DNA of 64,000 nucleotides from Branchiostoma floridae (taxonomy: Eukaryota; Chordata; Leptocardii; Amphioxiformes; Branchiostomatidae), in NCBI RefSeq assembly GCF_000003815.2, contig NC_049989.1:384353-448352 (forward strand). Direction: 5' to 3'. Under the pieces are notes generated by a model. It made no database searches, was not told the origin of the DNA, and saw only the letters and a list, made by a program, of their open reading frames with translations. Below, one piece after another: positions 1 to 49,800 of the stretch (the first letter of the stretch is position 1; each line of letters opens with the position of its first letter). Made by a program: the position numbers and the translations under genes.

Positions 1-233
1 GGCAGTCATTAACCTAGTCAACAAAGTACAGGCAGTCATTAACCTAGTTAACAAAGTACAGGCAGTCATTAAAAAGTGTTATTGTTATGACAAATTCAAA
101 TCAAGTTTCACTATGCAGATTTTTCAAAAAGGCTGTTGAGATAGACATTTGTAAGCAATTTTCATTAAATTTTGTTCATACATGTAGGCTGAAGTCATTA
201 TAACATAAGATAGGGATGATATTTGCAACAAAC

Positions 234-37171
<36,938 letters not shown>

Positions 37172-37306
37172 CTGTGGAGGACAAGATGATTTTAGAATAT
37201 TCAACTAAAGCATCACCATTCAACTAAAAGTAAAATGTTATACAAAGTGAAAGCATAAGTTCTATATGTATATAAGTTATGTACCAGTGGATGCCATACT
37301 ACTTTT

Positions 37307-37732
37307 TATGTCATACATGTGACGCGAAAACGTTTGATACGGGTGTTCCAGACCTGGCCATAACTATCGTATCGAACAGGTTTGAAAGGCGTATCACACA
37401 GGCTTTCTTTGAATAAATCAAACCATTTTGAGCGGGCCGAGTGTGGCACGGTTGGCAATTCGAATACTTGATTCGGACGTTGGAACATTGCTGTTGCAAC
37501 ACTTTTATTTCGAGGGAACCAAATTTGTTCAACTTCTGGCACATTTCGCATAAAAACAGGGGTTTTCTTAGGTGGGTATGACATAAATAAAATACAACAC
37601 GATGTATTCCGCATCACCCTCGGTCCCAGCCCTCCCGCGTGTTGGATCGATCGACGGGCGAAGGCCGTCGGGTGATCCGACCCACGGGAGGGCTGGCACC
37701 TCGGGTGATACGGAATACATCGTGTTGTATTC
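37307..37732 (+). mobile_element. Family E composite, copy 2
   Basis: Same two-part build as the copies at 35948 and 45234. The hairpin loop here is longer and carries GTTGGATCGATCGACGGGC, absent from the others. Confidence 0.85.
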
Positions 37733-37810
37733 TACATGAACCTTGTACAAATAAAGTTATAAATATAATAAGCCATACAATAATAAATTCTAATTTCTAC
37801 TTTTGAAAGT

Positions 37811-37910
37811 NNNNNNNNNNNNNNNNNNNNNNNNNNNNNNNNNNNNNNNNNNNNNNNNNNNNNNNNNNNNNNNNNNNNNNNNNNNNNNNNNNNNNNNNNN
37901 NNNNNNNNNN
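37811..37910. other. Assembly gap of 100 N
   Basis: Exactly 100 N, the usual placeholder for a gap of unknown size. It falls between the candidate CIT promoter and the first CIT coding exon, where a 5' noncoding exon could be hidden. Confidence 1.
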
Positions 37911-38519
37911 GTACACAATTTTTGTTCAGATTTGTGTTTGTAAATATAAGTTTACGATCGACAAAATATATACATTTTTTAAGGTTACAAACGTATGATC
38001 TGTGGTCGTGTTCTAAATCTAAGAAGATTCGCCAACATCATATCGCCCCCCCCCCCCACTTCAAACCAAAGAACATCAAAACCATAAACGTTCCATAAAA
38101 CATACACACAACAATAGTGATACACAGTGTTACTACCTCCCAAGTGTTCGTTAGCTGTACTTTAACACTTGCTATACAGTAAACTCACCCCATATGATTA
38201 TTGATAGGAAGTCAGTTGCTTGGGTCTGTCTGTTTTTCGGAACGGTTTGTCCGGCCGCGCGCTGAAATCCACCCTTCGGGATTGGGCAAGGTGGACGATT
38301 CCATACGACAAGTGGAGGGGAGATTGGTTTGAATTATAACAAGAAATATGATGGCATCACTTTAAGATCAGTATGTATTCATTAAATAGACAATTAATAG
38401 AGAATATATTTCTATTTGCATTAGAAAAAGTTATATATATATCTTTATTTATGATTTTTATGAAAATGTAATTATCACAAAACTCCCTCAAAGGAAAATG
38501 CAACATTATGGTCTCACAC

Positions 38520-38645
38520 GACAGTTCTAATGACGCAATCGTCTGACTTTTTGTCACTAGCCAATGAGATGCCGCCCTGGTGATGCAATGGTTTTCATTT
38601 CCCGCGAAAACTATTCTCATTTAAAATCTGCTGTACTTTTCGTTT
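38520..38645 (-). promoter_or_regulatory. Candidate CIT promoter: CCAAT box plus palindromic E2F site
   Basis: A CCAAT box lies at 38561-38565 and the palindrome TTTCCCGCGAAA at 38598-38609, with a TGACGCAA motif at about 38531. E2F and CCAAT elements together are typical of cell-cycle promoters. The site is about 1.4 kb upstream of the first CIT coding exon, which has a 3' splice acceptor and so needs an upstream noncoding exon. That exon was not identified and part of the interval is an N gap. Assignment to CIT is inferred from position. Confidence 0.45.
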
Positions 38646-39671
38646 TCTAAGCCGACAATATGCTTGATAAGGTTAGCGGTCTTCAGAGTTATTAACTCAA
38701 GATACATTTAGTCAATCAGAGAGAAAATTGAATGTATGAATTTAAGAAATAACATTTCTATAGAGTTTAATCCGAATTTCAATAAGAAGGTTTTATAAAG
38801 ATAAAACCTCCTTGGTATATTTGCAAGGACGTTATGTAATCATACAGTCATGTCCTTGGTATTCGATCTCTGAAATCATATACAATGTACAAATAAATAC
38901 TAGTATATCGGGCAATAACCTCAGATTTCTGGATAAACTGAGGATTGCTTCTGTCCTTTTGGAATGGGTATTCCAGAAAGGTAATTAACTGACCTTGATA
39001 TCATTATGTGAATAATAAACATAATACACTCCATTGAAGAAAATCACAACGACAAATCGTTTGCACCTTATGTGAAATCTTATGTGTCCAAAGCCCACCA
39101 CTCTAGGTCTACTTCAAATCATTCCATTGATTAGTGGTCTGTTTTAAATGCAATGTTAATGATAACCAATATACAGCAAGCAGCATCTCTAATACAATGC
39201 AAGGAGCTGCAATTGTAACGTTACATCCCCATGAAAAACTGTAGTATTTTCTGAACCTAAATTCTTTGGGTTGTAACGTTTGCGTTACAGGCTGTAGTTG
39301 CATGAAGAAAATCACTCGTGGCTGAGACCTGCTTGTATCTCTGTCGCACGATCTCGCATCTCTGAGGAAGGGCATTGTGCTGAACGACGTGAAAGTCCTT
39401 TCTCTGGGCAGGCGCAGACAGAAACGGAGTGTGCGAATGAGTCGCTAGGTTTCTCTGTGGAAGCCAATCTAAATCGTACTTTAGCTCAGGTAGTCTCCAA
39501 AACAGACTCCACCACGGGTAGTCTTTTGTTATCACCGTGCTTTCTATAATCACGAACTGTATTTTATATGTCACCGAGGTGGCTGTTGATTAAAATTGGA
39601 ACTCTCACGATACGCTAGCATTTCAGAAAACAGTGCGTTTCTCGTAAAAGAATGTTGATAAAAGTTAGTAC

Positions 39672-39806
39672 CTTTTACTTAGAGCCTGCAGTAGAGGTTA
39701 GACTCCGCCGCCATCACAACATCCTGCAGCACTGCGTTCAGCACGTAAGGACCGTAAGACTCGTCTATCTGGGCAAAAATTCTCCTCATCCATGCAATTT
39801 TGTCAT
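39672..39806 (-). other. Orphan candidate exon with a protein-like 41-codon frame ending in a stop
   Basis: On the minus strand an acceptor (CCAG at 39810-39807) is followed by a phase-1 frame that begins DKIAWMRRIF, continues QIDESYGPYVLNAV and ends LYCRL-stop (TAA 39681-39679). A possible donor AAAAG/GTACTA follows at 39671. It could be the last exon of an unseen minus-strand gene, or a 5' noncoding exon of CIT in which the frame (including ATGGCGGCGGAG) is an upstream ORF. I do not recognise the protein. Confidence 0.3.
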
Positions 39807-40379
39807 CTGGATGTAGTGTGGAATATCAGCGTCAACAGAACGGGTGTTGAAGCTGGCTAGGTGAGTTTCTAACGTGCCATACCTGCCACAAACTGAGAAC
39901 TGTGCTTTCGTCATGCAGAAAAAAACTGCGATCTTTTGTCAACAAAGGGTTTTGTTTACGTTTTTGTCTGGGGAAAGCCGTGCCTCGTCTTGCCTAATTT
40001 TTGCTGTGGGGTTCCGAGTTATTTGAAATTTTAGTGGAAATTGTGTTTGCCATAGCATTTTGCACGTTCTTTGCCTGCTATTTTGCGTGGTATTGTCTAT
40101 AAAAAGACTTGTGTGTCCGTGAAAGTGTGACAGGTTACCCTAGGCAGCCTGGCTGCCATGCAGAATTTGTTGTTGTTTTTGTTGGATTTTATTCTATTCA
40201 ACTAGAACAATACACAGGGACAGCTAACAATTTTTACTCTTACCAGCAGTCGAATTATGGTAGGACTGATGACAAGTCCAGGAAAGGCTTGGATGTGTTG
40301 CTAACGTTGCTAACTTCCTATTCTTGGTAACGTTACCCCACTAAGAAACTTACGGGTATTTTTAGGTGCTCGGTGCAGC

Positions 40380-42049
40380 AAAGAACGGCTGGTATCCGTA
40401 TATGTAGATAAAACGCGAAGGAATCTTGTATCATATTGCCAAATTACAATCTGTCACAACGACATAATTGTTCATATTCGGTAATTATGACTTCCTTTGT
40501 TTTGTTTCGTGTGTGGAGAGATATTTTAGCTGAGGTCGGTCTGAATTCTCTTTGTTCCATGGATTTCAATATGGCCGCTTCTCTGTGCGACAGGTTCGGT
40601 CCGGATGGCGCACGAGTTTTTTTTTATCTCTCGGTCTCCATAATATCTAGATTTGCATTTCATTCGGCCGAACTCTCACTGAAAACAGAGAAAAAACAAT
40701 GGTGTTTAGACATAGGTAACTTAAGAAAAGATGATTGATAAGAAAATCCATAGATATGCAAATATCATTCTAATTTGCATAACTAATAAAAAACTTTAGC
40801 AATGAAAAATAATCACACTTGAGACAATCAAAAGTTAGGCAAAGGCAAACAGTCGTGTGTCAATTGGAAAATTACTGAGGAAAAGCTGCAAAATATGAAC
40901 CAAACATCAATTATATGCCTTGGTCCATCCGTGGATATGCAATATGCAAATTATGACATAATCTACATACTCTAAAATAGAATGGCTTTTTTGGTGACTG
41001 ATTTGAATTTCATATTTGTAACTGTACATGTAAGTTTGGTGATAATGTACAAATGTACAAAGACACATGTATAAAAAGAGACAGATAGAGAGAATCTGGG
41101 CAGACTGCTATTTTCAGTGTTTGCAATTGAGAAAATTTGTGGAAAATGTTTTTTATAATTCTAAATTCCAAGTGTGATTAAGCTTGGATTTGTTACACAA
41201 GATATGTCGTCTCGGTCTCTTCTATTTTGATTAGGCCACACCAAGCATATTCTTGGTTTTCTGGATTTTGCAAGAAAATAGTATTATAATGTAGGGCTTT
41301 CAGACAAAATAAACTGAATAGTATAATATACTAGAATGGCCGACATTTGCTCAGTAGCAAATACAGCATATTGCGATCCCAACACAAAAAAAATGTACTG
41401 TTCCATATCATGTTGTCATTTTCTTTGCCCATGCCAATCCTGAACCTTTGGCTGCATATCTGTAAATTTCTTCCTGTCTGTCTGTCTGTAGGTCTTCCTG
41501 CTTTATTTTCTTGGTGTTGACTCATGCTGAGGCAGAATAATATGTCTGGGTGGCAGATGTTACAATTGCACTGCAAAGGGTATGGCTCAAAATGGGAATA
41601 CAATTCAAGTGACACTTGCAATTCTTGAAAATGCTTCCTTTCCTTAAAACTTTTGGCCCAGTTGGGAGTCTTTTTGAGTTATGTTGGACAGGTAGGGTCT
41701 AACAAAGATTGTAGCATTTGGTAGCTTCAAAGTGTTTAGCTCAAATTGCAGAGCTCAACTGGTAGCAGCCTCACAGTCAACTCCTGTTTCCAGCTGGTTA
41801 ATAACCAAGAGAAGCAACTTCAAGTCCTAGGGTCCAATCATCTCTGTTGGGGCTGCACCTGTCTTACAGATTATGGGATTTAAAAGTGAGGTCCCATTTT
41901 TGAAGAGGTGCCACGTTATTAAAACGGGAAGGGTTAGCAATCCCTCCCGGTAAAAATATACCTTGCTTCAAGGAAACTTGCTGACCTACTTGTGTATGAA
42001 GGAAGGAATGTACTGTGTTAATCCTGTGTGTGTGTGTGTTTCCCTACAG
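40380..42049. other. Intergenic region or YPEL 5' region without recognised coding exons
   Basis: An ATATGGCCGCTTC motif (YY1-like) at about 40570 could mark a YPEL transcription start. The rest is AT-rich with no frame I can support. The YPEL coding exon has an upstream acceptor, so at least one 5' noncoding exon should be here. Confidence 0.35.
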
Positions 42050-42221
42050 ATGACATCGGCCACAGACTGGTAGTTGTTTGGATATTCTATGTATCTGGCC
42101 AAAGCGTTGATGTAACATGGTGAAGAAGACGTTCCAGGCTTACTTACCGGACTGTCATCGAACGTACAGCTGCATCCACTGTCGGGCGCACCTGGCCAAT
42201 CACGATGAGTTGATTTCAAAG
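42050..42221 (+). CDS. YPEL exon 1 of the coding region
   Basis: The acceptor CCCTACAG ends at 42049; the ATG is at 42117-42119. It encodes residues 1-35 including the first zinc pair CIHC and [12 protein letters not shown]. Donor TCAAAG/GTAACA, phase 0. Confidence 0.93.
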
Positions 42222-43387
42222 GTAACATTGCTGAATTTGTACCAGTTGTTTGTTTGTTTTATTTATTTCACCAGGGGTAACATATCGCCTTTTCTAGGTG
42301 CTTTTCAATGTGCCCTGGGGGGAAAACCCCAGGCATACATTTACATACAAATCAAATAAAATAAGAAGTAACATAACATGAGAAAATTAACTTTGACGTA
42401 TACCCGTCAATTCAAATCATAGCAACTTAATGATTACCAATACCTAATATCATTCTACGATATACTGTAAATGCATTTAAGTTCGCGGGGATTTAATTTC
42501 GCGGTAGCGGGAAAATGGACTTTTCGCTGTGGTTTTAATTTCGCGGTAGCACCATGCACTGTAGTCTCTTACTGTTATGGAAAAACATTAATCCAACGCG
42601 AACATTTCTGCATTTACAGTAAGTAAATCAAAATTGTTAACATAATATGAGTGAAAACATAGGTAGAATGAAATGATAAGGGAAATGAATTTGCATATGC
42701 GTATTTAGCAGTAGTGTGCATAGTCAGTCCAATGTGAAAGTGTTGCAGGCAGTAGCTATAGTTAGTGACCTTCCCTCAAAAAGTTGTGAATTTGAATCCC
42801 GGCTGTGTTGCTCACCAAACATGTACGCCGTGAAAATATTGCAGTCAATAGGTTAGGACATTGATCCGTCCACTAATCAATTTACTTGCCAAACAGTGCT
42901 AGGTACAATGAATGAATAGATGAATGAAGACTTTTATTGTAAATTTCTGCCCTACTAGGCTTAAAGCATAGGTCACATGTTACAATCATATACATGTTTG
43001 TTTATGTATAAACGTTTAACATCTAATCTACTTGAGTACATTTGACTTCCTCTCACTTGTTGGTAATTGCATTTAAATGTAGTCAGCTGTATGATTAGAA
43101 ATTTACTTAATGCATATAATAAACCTACGCTTTACAATTAGCATCTGTCGTCTCTGACACAGTGGAAGATAAGTCCATCTTTGGAGATAAACTTTCCCAA
43201 GATCATTGTCACATTTTTTTCATTTAGACCATTGCTGATTTAGTCTAAGAGGTTGAAAGTGTATATTTTGCACTTTGTGTTTCTGACATATTTTCTTTAT
43301 CATCCACCAGTCCTTTCAGGGAAGTCAGGGACGTGCGTATCTCTTCAACTCAGTGTAAGTAATTTTTGTGCTTACTTAAATCGGATA

Positions 43388-43476
<89 letters not shown>

Positions 43477-45846
43477 TGTTCACTTGCTTGCAGCAGAGAT
43501 TGTACAAAATGATATGTCTGACTTTGAAATGACTTTTTCTTCTTTTGCCAAAAACAATTTGCACTTGAATGTCCCACATAAATTTAGGTCCACTATTGTA
43601 TTGGTCTTTGGATGTTTAGCAAGTATACAAAGAAATTCTTACAGGCATGAAATGAAGAAAGTAAATCATGTTGAACTGTGAGGTATCCAAGAAGAACACA
43701 AGTGTTCCGTTATTTTCCACAGGCTAGTTGCTAAATAATAAATCTTATAGAATTCTCAAGAGGCTATTCAGAAGCACTATACATTTCTGGTATTGTATGT
43801 TAAGCATGAAGTAGTGGATGATCAAATACTGGCATGGATACTCCTAGAATACAATGGGGTGGAAAATAACTCTTCTTTTGCATAATCATATTGTAGGGCC
43901 GTACCAATTTGATTCGTTGGTTCTCAGATTTTTTCAGAAAAAGTATGGATTGACAGGGCAAAAAAACTACAAAGAGTTATTTGCAAAGAATCTTGATAAA
44001 GATAGTGGTAACATTACCAGTATTGCAAACAAAATTTCATGGGTCTTATATGTGCCAAGTATTGGACTGGTGCAGGTTAGGTGCAGGTAGACATCTGAAA
44101 TAAGTAAAGTTCCAATTTTACCTGCACTAACCTAGTATATATAATACATATATCTAGTTCGTGAACCAGTGTTATTCGGTACATCAATTCAAATATACCT
44201 GCACAGCTCCAATTTTACCTGCACTAGCCTATATATACACATGTACGTGTACCTAGTACATGTTACATTTGTATTTACATGCATCCAAAAGAAAATGACC
44301 CATCAATGGTTGGTAGTCCTTCTGTAAGTCCAACTGGAGACACTTCTTGCCAATAGGTGGCGCTTCAACAAGAAGAATGCAGTCCCAAACATGACTGAGT
44401 TTGTATCCCCCTCATCCAGCTGGTTTATGACTGGATTCTTTTGATTGTGTGTAAAGAACTTACAATCTTGATGAAATAGTTCACAAATGTTTGCTTGTTT
44501 CTGTCCCTGTTGACCAATAACTGTTTGTCCGCTGCAGTGTAAATGTGGGGTGTGGGCCAGCTGAGGAGCGGGTACTACTTACTGGACTACATGCCGTAGC
44601 TGATATTTATTGTGAATGCTGCAAAACTACTCTGGGATGGAAATATGTAAGTCTGCAGCATTTTCCCCTGATTTCTGTATTCTGCACAACACAGAAAATG
44701 ATCTGTTCTCTCCACAGGAAAATGTTTGACAGCAACAACGTACTTACTACCTGTAAAATTTTCCCTTCGATAATTACTATAATGTTATTATGTGCAGACA
44801 CCAAGTCCTTTAAGCAGGAACAATTTATTTTCTTCTCAAAGTCATCAAAAGAAAAAGTACTGAAAATCTGTATGAAGAAGAAAACACAGACTGCATGCTT
44901 GGTAAAGTCTGCAGAAATATACAGAGTTTTTAGGGAGTGATTTTATTCAGATTATAGTTTCCTTCCAAAGCCAGGTCTCATCTGAACCTCTTGCCTTTAA
45001 ATTTTGTCTTTAGATGTCGGAGAACAGAGAAAACATTGCGTGGATCTGTGGGCTTGAGTTCTACCCTTAGCTAGTGTTGTCTCAGCTCAGACGTATTATG
45101 AGGGATTGCATTGGTCATGTTGGGTGATGATGTAAAGCCGGTGGCCCTGTGTATGAGGGAGATTAGGCAAAAGCCTCAAACCTCTGCACCAAAAACAACC
45201 CAGCACAAAAGAGTAGGATGTGATAACCTGGTTTATGTCATACCTGTGACGCGAAAACGTTCAATACGGGTGTTCCGGACCAAGCCATAACTTCCGTATC
45301 AGACCGGTTCGAAAGGCGTATCACACAGGCTCCATTCGAATAAATCGAACTGTTTCGAGCAGGCCGAGTGCGGCGTCATCGAATGTTCACATACCTGATT
45401 CGGACGTTTGAACATTACTGTTGCAACACTTTTTGTTTGAGGGCACCAAATTTGTTCAACTTCTGGCGCATTTCGCATCAAAACGGGTTTTCTTAGGTGG
45501 GTATGACATAAATGAAATACAACACGGTGTATTCCGCATCACCCTTGGTCCCAGCCCTCCCGTTGGTCGGGCTGATACCTCGGGCAATACGGAATACACC
45601 GTGTTGTATTCTATATGGGAAACACTTGCTACTTGGGCGCTGTGCCACAGATGGCTGAGAAATTTACTAAGGACCCAATCTAGCAATGTGGTTGCAGTTC
45701 ATTTCAGCATGGAGCCATACACTCATGTTGTTTTTGTTTTTGTCTGGTCCATCCAGGAGCATGCCTTTGAAAGTAGCCAGAAGTACAAGGAAGGGAAATT
45801 CATCATTGAGCTGGCTCACATGATCAAAGACAACGGCTGGAGTTGA
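42117..45846 (+). CDS. Yippee-like zinc protein, YPEL1-4 type, four coding exons, complete
   Basis: The joined exons 42117-42221, 43311-43354, 44538-44646 and 45757-45846 (TGA 45844-45846) encode 115 aa. The first exon continues upstream as 5' UTR to an acceptor at 42048-42049. Seen: CIHC at 19-22 and CECC at 75-78 form C-X2-C-X52-C-X2-C, the exact Yippee zinc ligand spacing, and [19 protein letters not shown] is near-identical to vertebrate YPEL1-4. Known: Yippee proteins are small, almost invariant eukaryotic proteins found at nucleus, centrosome and spindle-associated structures; their biochemical role is not settled. They are slightly shorter here than the usual 118-121 aa because the N-terminus is [10 protein letters not shown]. 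The ATG is preceded by a seven-codon upstream ORF in the same exon (ATG 42050). It lies head-to-head with CIT. Which vertebrate paralogue it corresponds to cannot be decided. Confidence 0.96.
42463..42621. mobile_element. Family F foldback element, copy 2
   Basis: 159 bp with ends TACTGTAAATGCA and TGCATTTACAGTA, and internal TTCGCGGGGATTTAATTTCG. Reversed relative to the copy at 12461. Confidence 0.85.
42905..43000 (-). mobile_element. LINE-type 3' terminal sequence
   Basis: GAATGAATAGATGAATGAAGACTTTTATTGT reads on the minus strand as a retroposon 3' end with a short tandem tail. Similar ends occur at 29633-29700 and 61715-61765, and a different 3' end at 42240-42362. Confidence 0.45.
43311..43354 (+). 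CDS. YPEL coding exon 2 (44 bp)
   Basis: It encodes [14 protein letters not shown] plus two bases, between acceptor CCACCAG and donor CAGT/GTAAGT. The exon is too short for an ORF scan but is fixed by the invariant family sequence and by phase. Confidence 0.95.
43387..43475. repeat. (TG)n microsatellite in a YPEL intron
   Basis: A nearly pure TG tract with two interruptions, about 30 bp beyond the donor of the 44-bp YPEL exon. Confidence 0.95.
44062..44235 (+). mobile_element. Family A fragment in a YPEL intron
   Basis: Holds the tail motifs GGTGCAGGTTAGGTGCAGGT and CCAATTTTACCTGCACTA, twice over, without intact ends. Confidence 0.7.
44538..44646 (+). CDS. YPEL coding exon 3
   Basis: It encodes [20 protein letters not shown] and [15 protein letters not shown] with the second zinc pair. 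Phase 2 in, 0 out; acceptor CTGCAG, donor AATAT/GTAAGT. Confidence 0.96.
45234..45612 (+). mobile_element. Family E composite, copy 3, in a YPEL intron
   Basis: Runs from TATGTCATACCTGTGACGCG to CACCGTGTTGTATT. It ends about 145 bp before YPEL coding exon 4. Confidence 0.85.
45757..45846 (+). CDS. YPEL coding exon 4 with stop
   Basis: It encodes [20 protein letters not shown] then HMIKDNGWS and TGA. Acceptor ATCCAG at 45755-45756. The 3' UTR extends into the following region; I could not fix a polyadenylation site. Confidence 0.96.
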   Translation, partial: EHAFESSQKYKEGKFIIELAHMIKDNGWS

Positions 45847-46459
45847 GGGACAGGAGCACCTGGCTGCCACGGGTCGCGCCGCACGCCAAGCTTTTAGACG
45901 CTGGAACGAAGTGGACTGTAGATTTTTCAAACCTAATCTTCCAGCTTGTACATATGCTGTAGGATATTTGATGGCACTTCAATGCGTGTTCTACGTATGG
46001 TGGGAGCAAGAAGAGAACAACTCTTCATGTAGGACCTCTGCCTCTGCCGTACCAAATACATCTTGGCAAACTAGCAGATAGCAAGGACAAAGGACTTTTG
46101 GGCCATATAATGAGATATTTATATAATGATATATATATATAATTACCATAATTATAATACAACAAATTTATGTTCAGAAAGCTTATATACATAAGACAAT
46201 GGTACTAACTGTGCTGTATTGTACCAAATGTAGTGTTGAATTTGTATGAGGACCAGACAACTTCTTTTGCCCCGTGTCATTTTGTTGAACTAGACTCAGT
46301 CTGGCATCTGGTTAGCTATATTCAGTGGTAGGGAATCCTGTAATAACTGCTACCGGTGTGATGTCAGGACATGCGGTACTGTTATTAGTAGTAATGCTAG
46401 ATACTGTATTGGCTATCTCTGCTGTATTGTGAATAGTTTCATCAGGTTCGTAAATGACT

Positions 46460-46866
46460 GGAGAGCAAAGTTATTCATTCACAACCACATGTTTTTAGGA
46501 GCTAATGTTTTGATGAGGTACCAGTAATATGGTTCCAAATATAAATTACTGTCACATACAGTATATAGATATTGTTAAACTTAAATAGTAAAGACAATTG
46601 TCAATTGCTTCTTGAGAATGCAGTCCAAAACAAGACAAAGTCAGAACCATATTATTTCATTGTTGCTTTACACTAGGTGTGTATGTGAATATACTTCATG
46701 TTTTGGGCTGCATTGTTGGCAGCAAGGAGGTTAAAAAAAGACAGCAGTGACACCTTGCTTCATTGCAAAGTGAACCCATCATTTTTTGCCCTGCAAAAGA
46801 TGACAGATGGTCATCGAAAGGTCAGGTCTTGAAAAACGTAGTTGTGAATAAGTAACTTTGCTATCC
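46460..46866. mobile_element. 407-bp foldback element downstream of YPEL
   Basis: Left GGAGAGCAAAGTTATTCATT and right, reversed, GGATAGCAAAGTTACTTATT. Half of the same element lies at about 9510-9720 in CIT. Confidence 0.75.
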
Positions 46867-49800
46867 TACATTGAAGTACATGTTAGGATGAGAAGAACAA
46901 CAAAAGACTCTACCAATACCACAGCCTTGCTTGAAAGAGACTGGTGTGGTGTAAATGTACTGAGGGACCACGGCAACTTCTGTAGTGGCCCACTACAAGA
47001 ATCTGCTAGCTTACACAATAGAATTACCCCCCAGATTTCCATGGAGTGGAGCCCACCTTTTGTTGGGTCATGATTGACTTGTGCAAGGACGTTATAACGT
47101 CCTTGACTTGTGCAAAATCATGGATGACTTTGGTGCCACAACGGATGTTTCACAGCAGCTGGATTGAGTCTAGAGTCTGAGAGTCTGAGTAAAAATTTCC
47201 ACTGATGTTCCTTCTATTTTGGGTTGAAATATCAAAGCAGTTCTTTTCCCTGTCCTATACAGTCAAAGCTGTTTCTTTGGAATAAGGGTTTTTCTAGAAT
47301 TGTCATTTTTTTGGCATTTAAAAGAAGTTGCAATCTGATACAATAGCAAAACCTGAATGTATGGCTTTGTTGCCATCTCTTTTTTCACTTTATTTTTGTT
47401 TGAATTGTATTGGTTTTTATTCTAGCCTGCTGTGCATGCTTGTCAACTTGTAGTGTGTCTAGAGAATCCATACTTTTTTTGTAATGTAAATTGAATATTG
47501 GCAGGTACTTTAGACTTAGAGCCTAAACACCAGAGTACAAATTTCCTGTCACATGGCGGTTAAATTGCTATGATTGTCTTCTGAGCAGGTATTCTCAGGT
47601 GAACAATACTCTGTACTCATTTGGTGTAAACCATAATTATATAATACAGGCATACATATGCATACGCTTTTTAACTGATGTACTTACGACTTTTACTTCA
47701 AAATTTAATGAATCATGACATACTAACCATATTCTATGATATTCTACAGACTCTGAGCTACAAATCTGACTATTAACATGACTGTATATCTCTGAACACC
47801 ATATCCCAAGTACACTGTGATAATTATGAAAGACGTTTCCATCCCCCTTCCATCCTACTGTCAGGTTGGAAGAAACTTTCGGGTCAGTAGAACAGCTCTG
47901 TGCTACCTGGTAGCACGAGTTGCCAATTTGCTCCATCTATCCTGATGTGATGTGAATTTGTAGATCAGGTTACGTGATATTGTGAAGTGGTGAGAACACT
48001 AACTGATGTAAGTGGGGGAACACTGTTGAACACAAAATTGGGGTTACCCAAATTTTTGAAGAATTCTAGACTTTGTCACCAAGCCACTTGTTCTGTCTGC
48101 ATAACATGGCATCGCAGCAGCAGTGGATGTGACAAGGACTGGAGTGGGGACACTTTATTTTTGTGTTGATGATAACAAATCAACTTTGATCCAGAAACAA
48201 TAATATAGACAATTCATAAAACACCAACTATCAAAATTTCCATAATTTGTACATTCAGTGTAACATTTATGAAAGAAAAAAGGACACAGGAACTTGAATG
48301 TTTGTTGTTAGAAGAGGCTGTATGCATGTATTACTGTTAAAAAATCTGAAAGTTCAGTTGCTTGAGATGGCATCAAACTGGTACTGAAGCATGCTGGAAG
48401 TGGACATGCCTGATTCTCCGTCCAAAACTCTGATGTTTTCTGAAGAATCTGTATTGATATCTTGAATGCATAGAATGAACTGGTTTCGTTGCAGCACGAA
48501 GACATAATCAGAAATGCTATTGGTGTAATTTGAGGACCTCGCAATGTGTTTCCAGCTGTGTACATGTACATATACATATAGTGCAAACTGTGCCAACTTC
48601 AGACAATACTACAGTCTCAAGTTGCATATTAAAAACTTGTTATTAGTACCTCACATCCAAATATTCAATGTTATTGCTATCTAGCATCTGCACTTCTGTA
48701 CATAAATGTTGACTTCCCAGTGTTTGATAGTCTGCAACTGTCACTAAGTGGAGAGAACTGCTATGCTGGTGAAAGAGTGTGATATCCCATGTTATTTACC
48801 AAAAACGTGACAATCAAAATGATCAAAAGTATCATATATATGACATATCTGTCCATGCAGGCTTACCTGTTGACTAAATCAGTAATAATTGTGTCCAAAA
48901 AAGCCCCCTTTGCATACTTCTATGGGCGCTGGTATCTATTTTCTTGGGGAAGTGCTAATTTGTGATCCTAAACATGGGCCAGGAAATCGTTTTCAGCTAT
49001 AGGCCTGTTTTCTGTCAACGTCTTGAAAGAGCAAAAACTTTAAGGAATCAAAATATTGAATATCACAAGTTATCGCTCCCCAAAAAAATGTGTGTCCAGC
49101 GCTCCTAGAAGTCGTCAAGGTACAGGCATGATGCCATTTGGTGGACTAGACCAGCAGTGCTGGTATAGGACCTTTGTGACAGTAGAAACTTAGCAACCTT
49201 GCATGTCAGCACAAGTACTAGTGTTCGTGCCATCCCAAACTGTCTACACAATTGAAAAATGAATATTTGAGGACTGTTCACCCCGATTCCAACACTTCTC
49301 ATAACAGATGCGAGTTTTGTATAATGGTAGTTTACGTGTTGCAATGTGTGATGCAATATGTACATGTATGAAATAATAGCTTGTTATGAAGTAGGTTTTG
49401 GGTATAAATGTAAATAATAAATGTGTCCTCTACAGAATGTGGGTAAAAATATGAAGTGTGGGCATTTCTTGAGTCTTAATTTCTTGATGCAGTCTCAGGT
49501 CCACTTAGGCCTGTACTATGTGACATTACTGTACCTAAGTGTTGTTACACGTTATATCATGAATTTACCCACAATAGTTTTATGAAAAAGAAACTTCCCA
49601 CATCATCATCATTATTCATCCTCTGTTTTGAGGTGCAGCAAGTAAAGTCTGATTTCCAGAACAGTCTGTCTCTCATCGCAGTGAGAAGTCCTGGGCCCTC
49701 TAGGGCAGTTTCTAACTCAATAAGTTTCTTATCTTCACTGCGCGCTCATTGGCTTATCCTGAATCACATGATCCTCACTACTATATAAGTACAAGGGATG

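Noticed and set aside
40556-40738. Plus-strand frame beginning MDFNMAASLCDRFGPDG
   Set aside because: Protein-like only for the first 15 or so codons and without a supportable donor; may be part of a YPEL 5' exon, but not annotated as coding.
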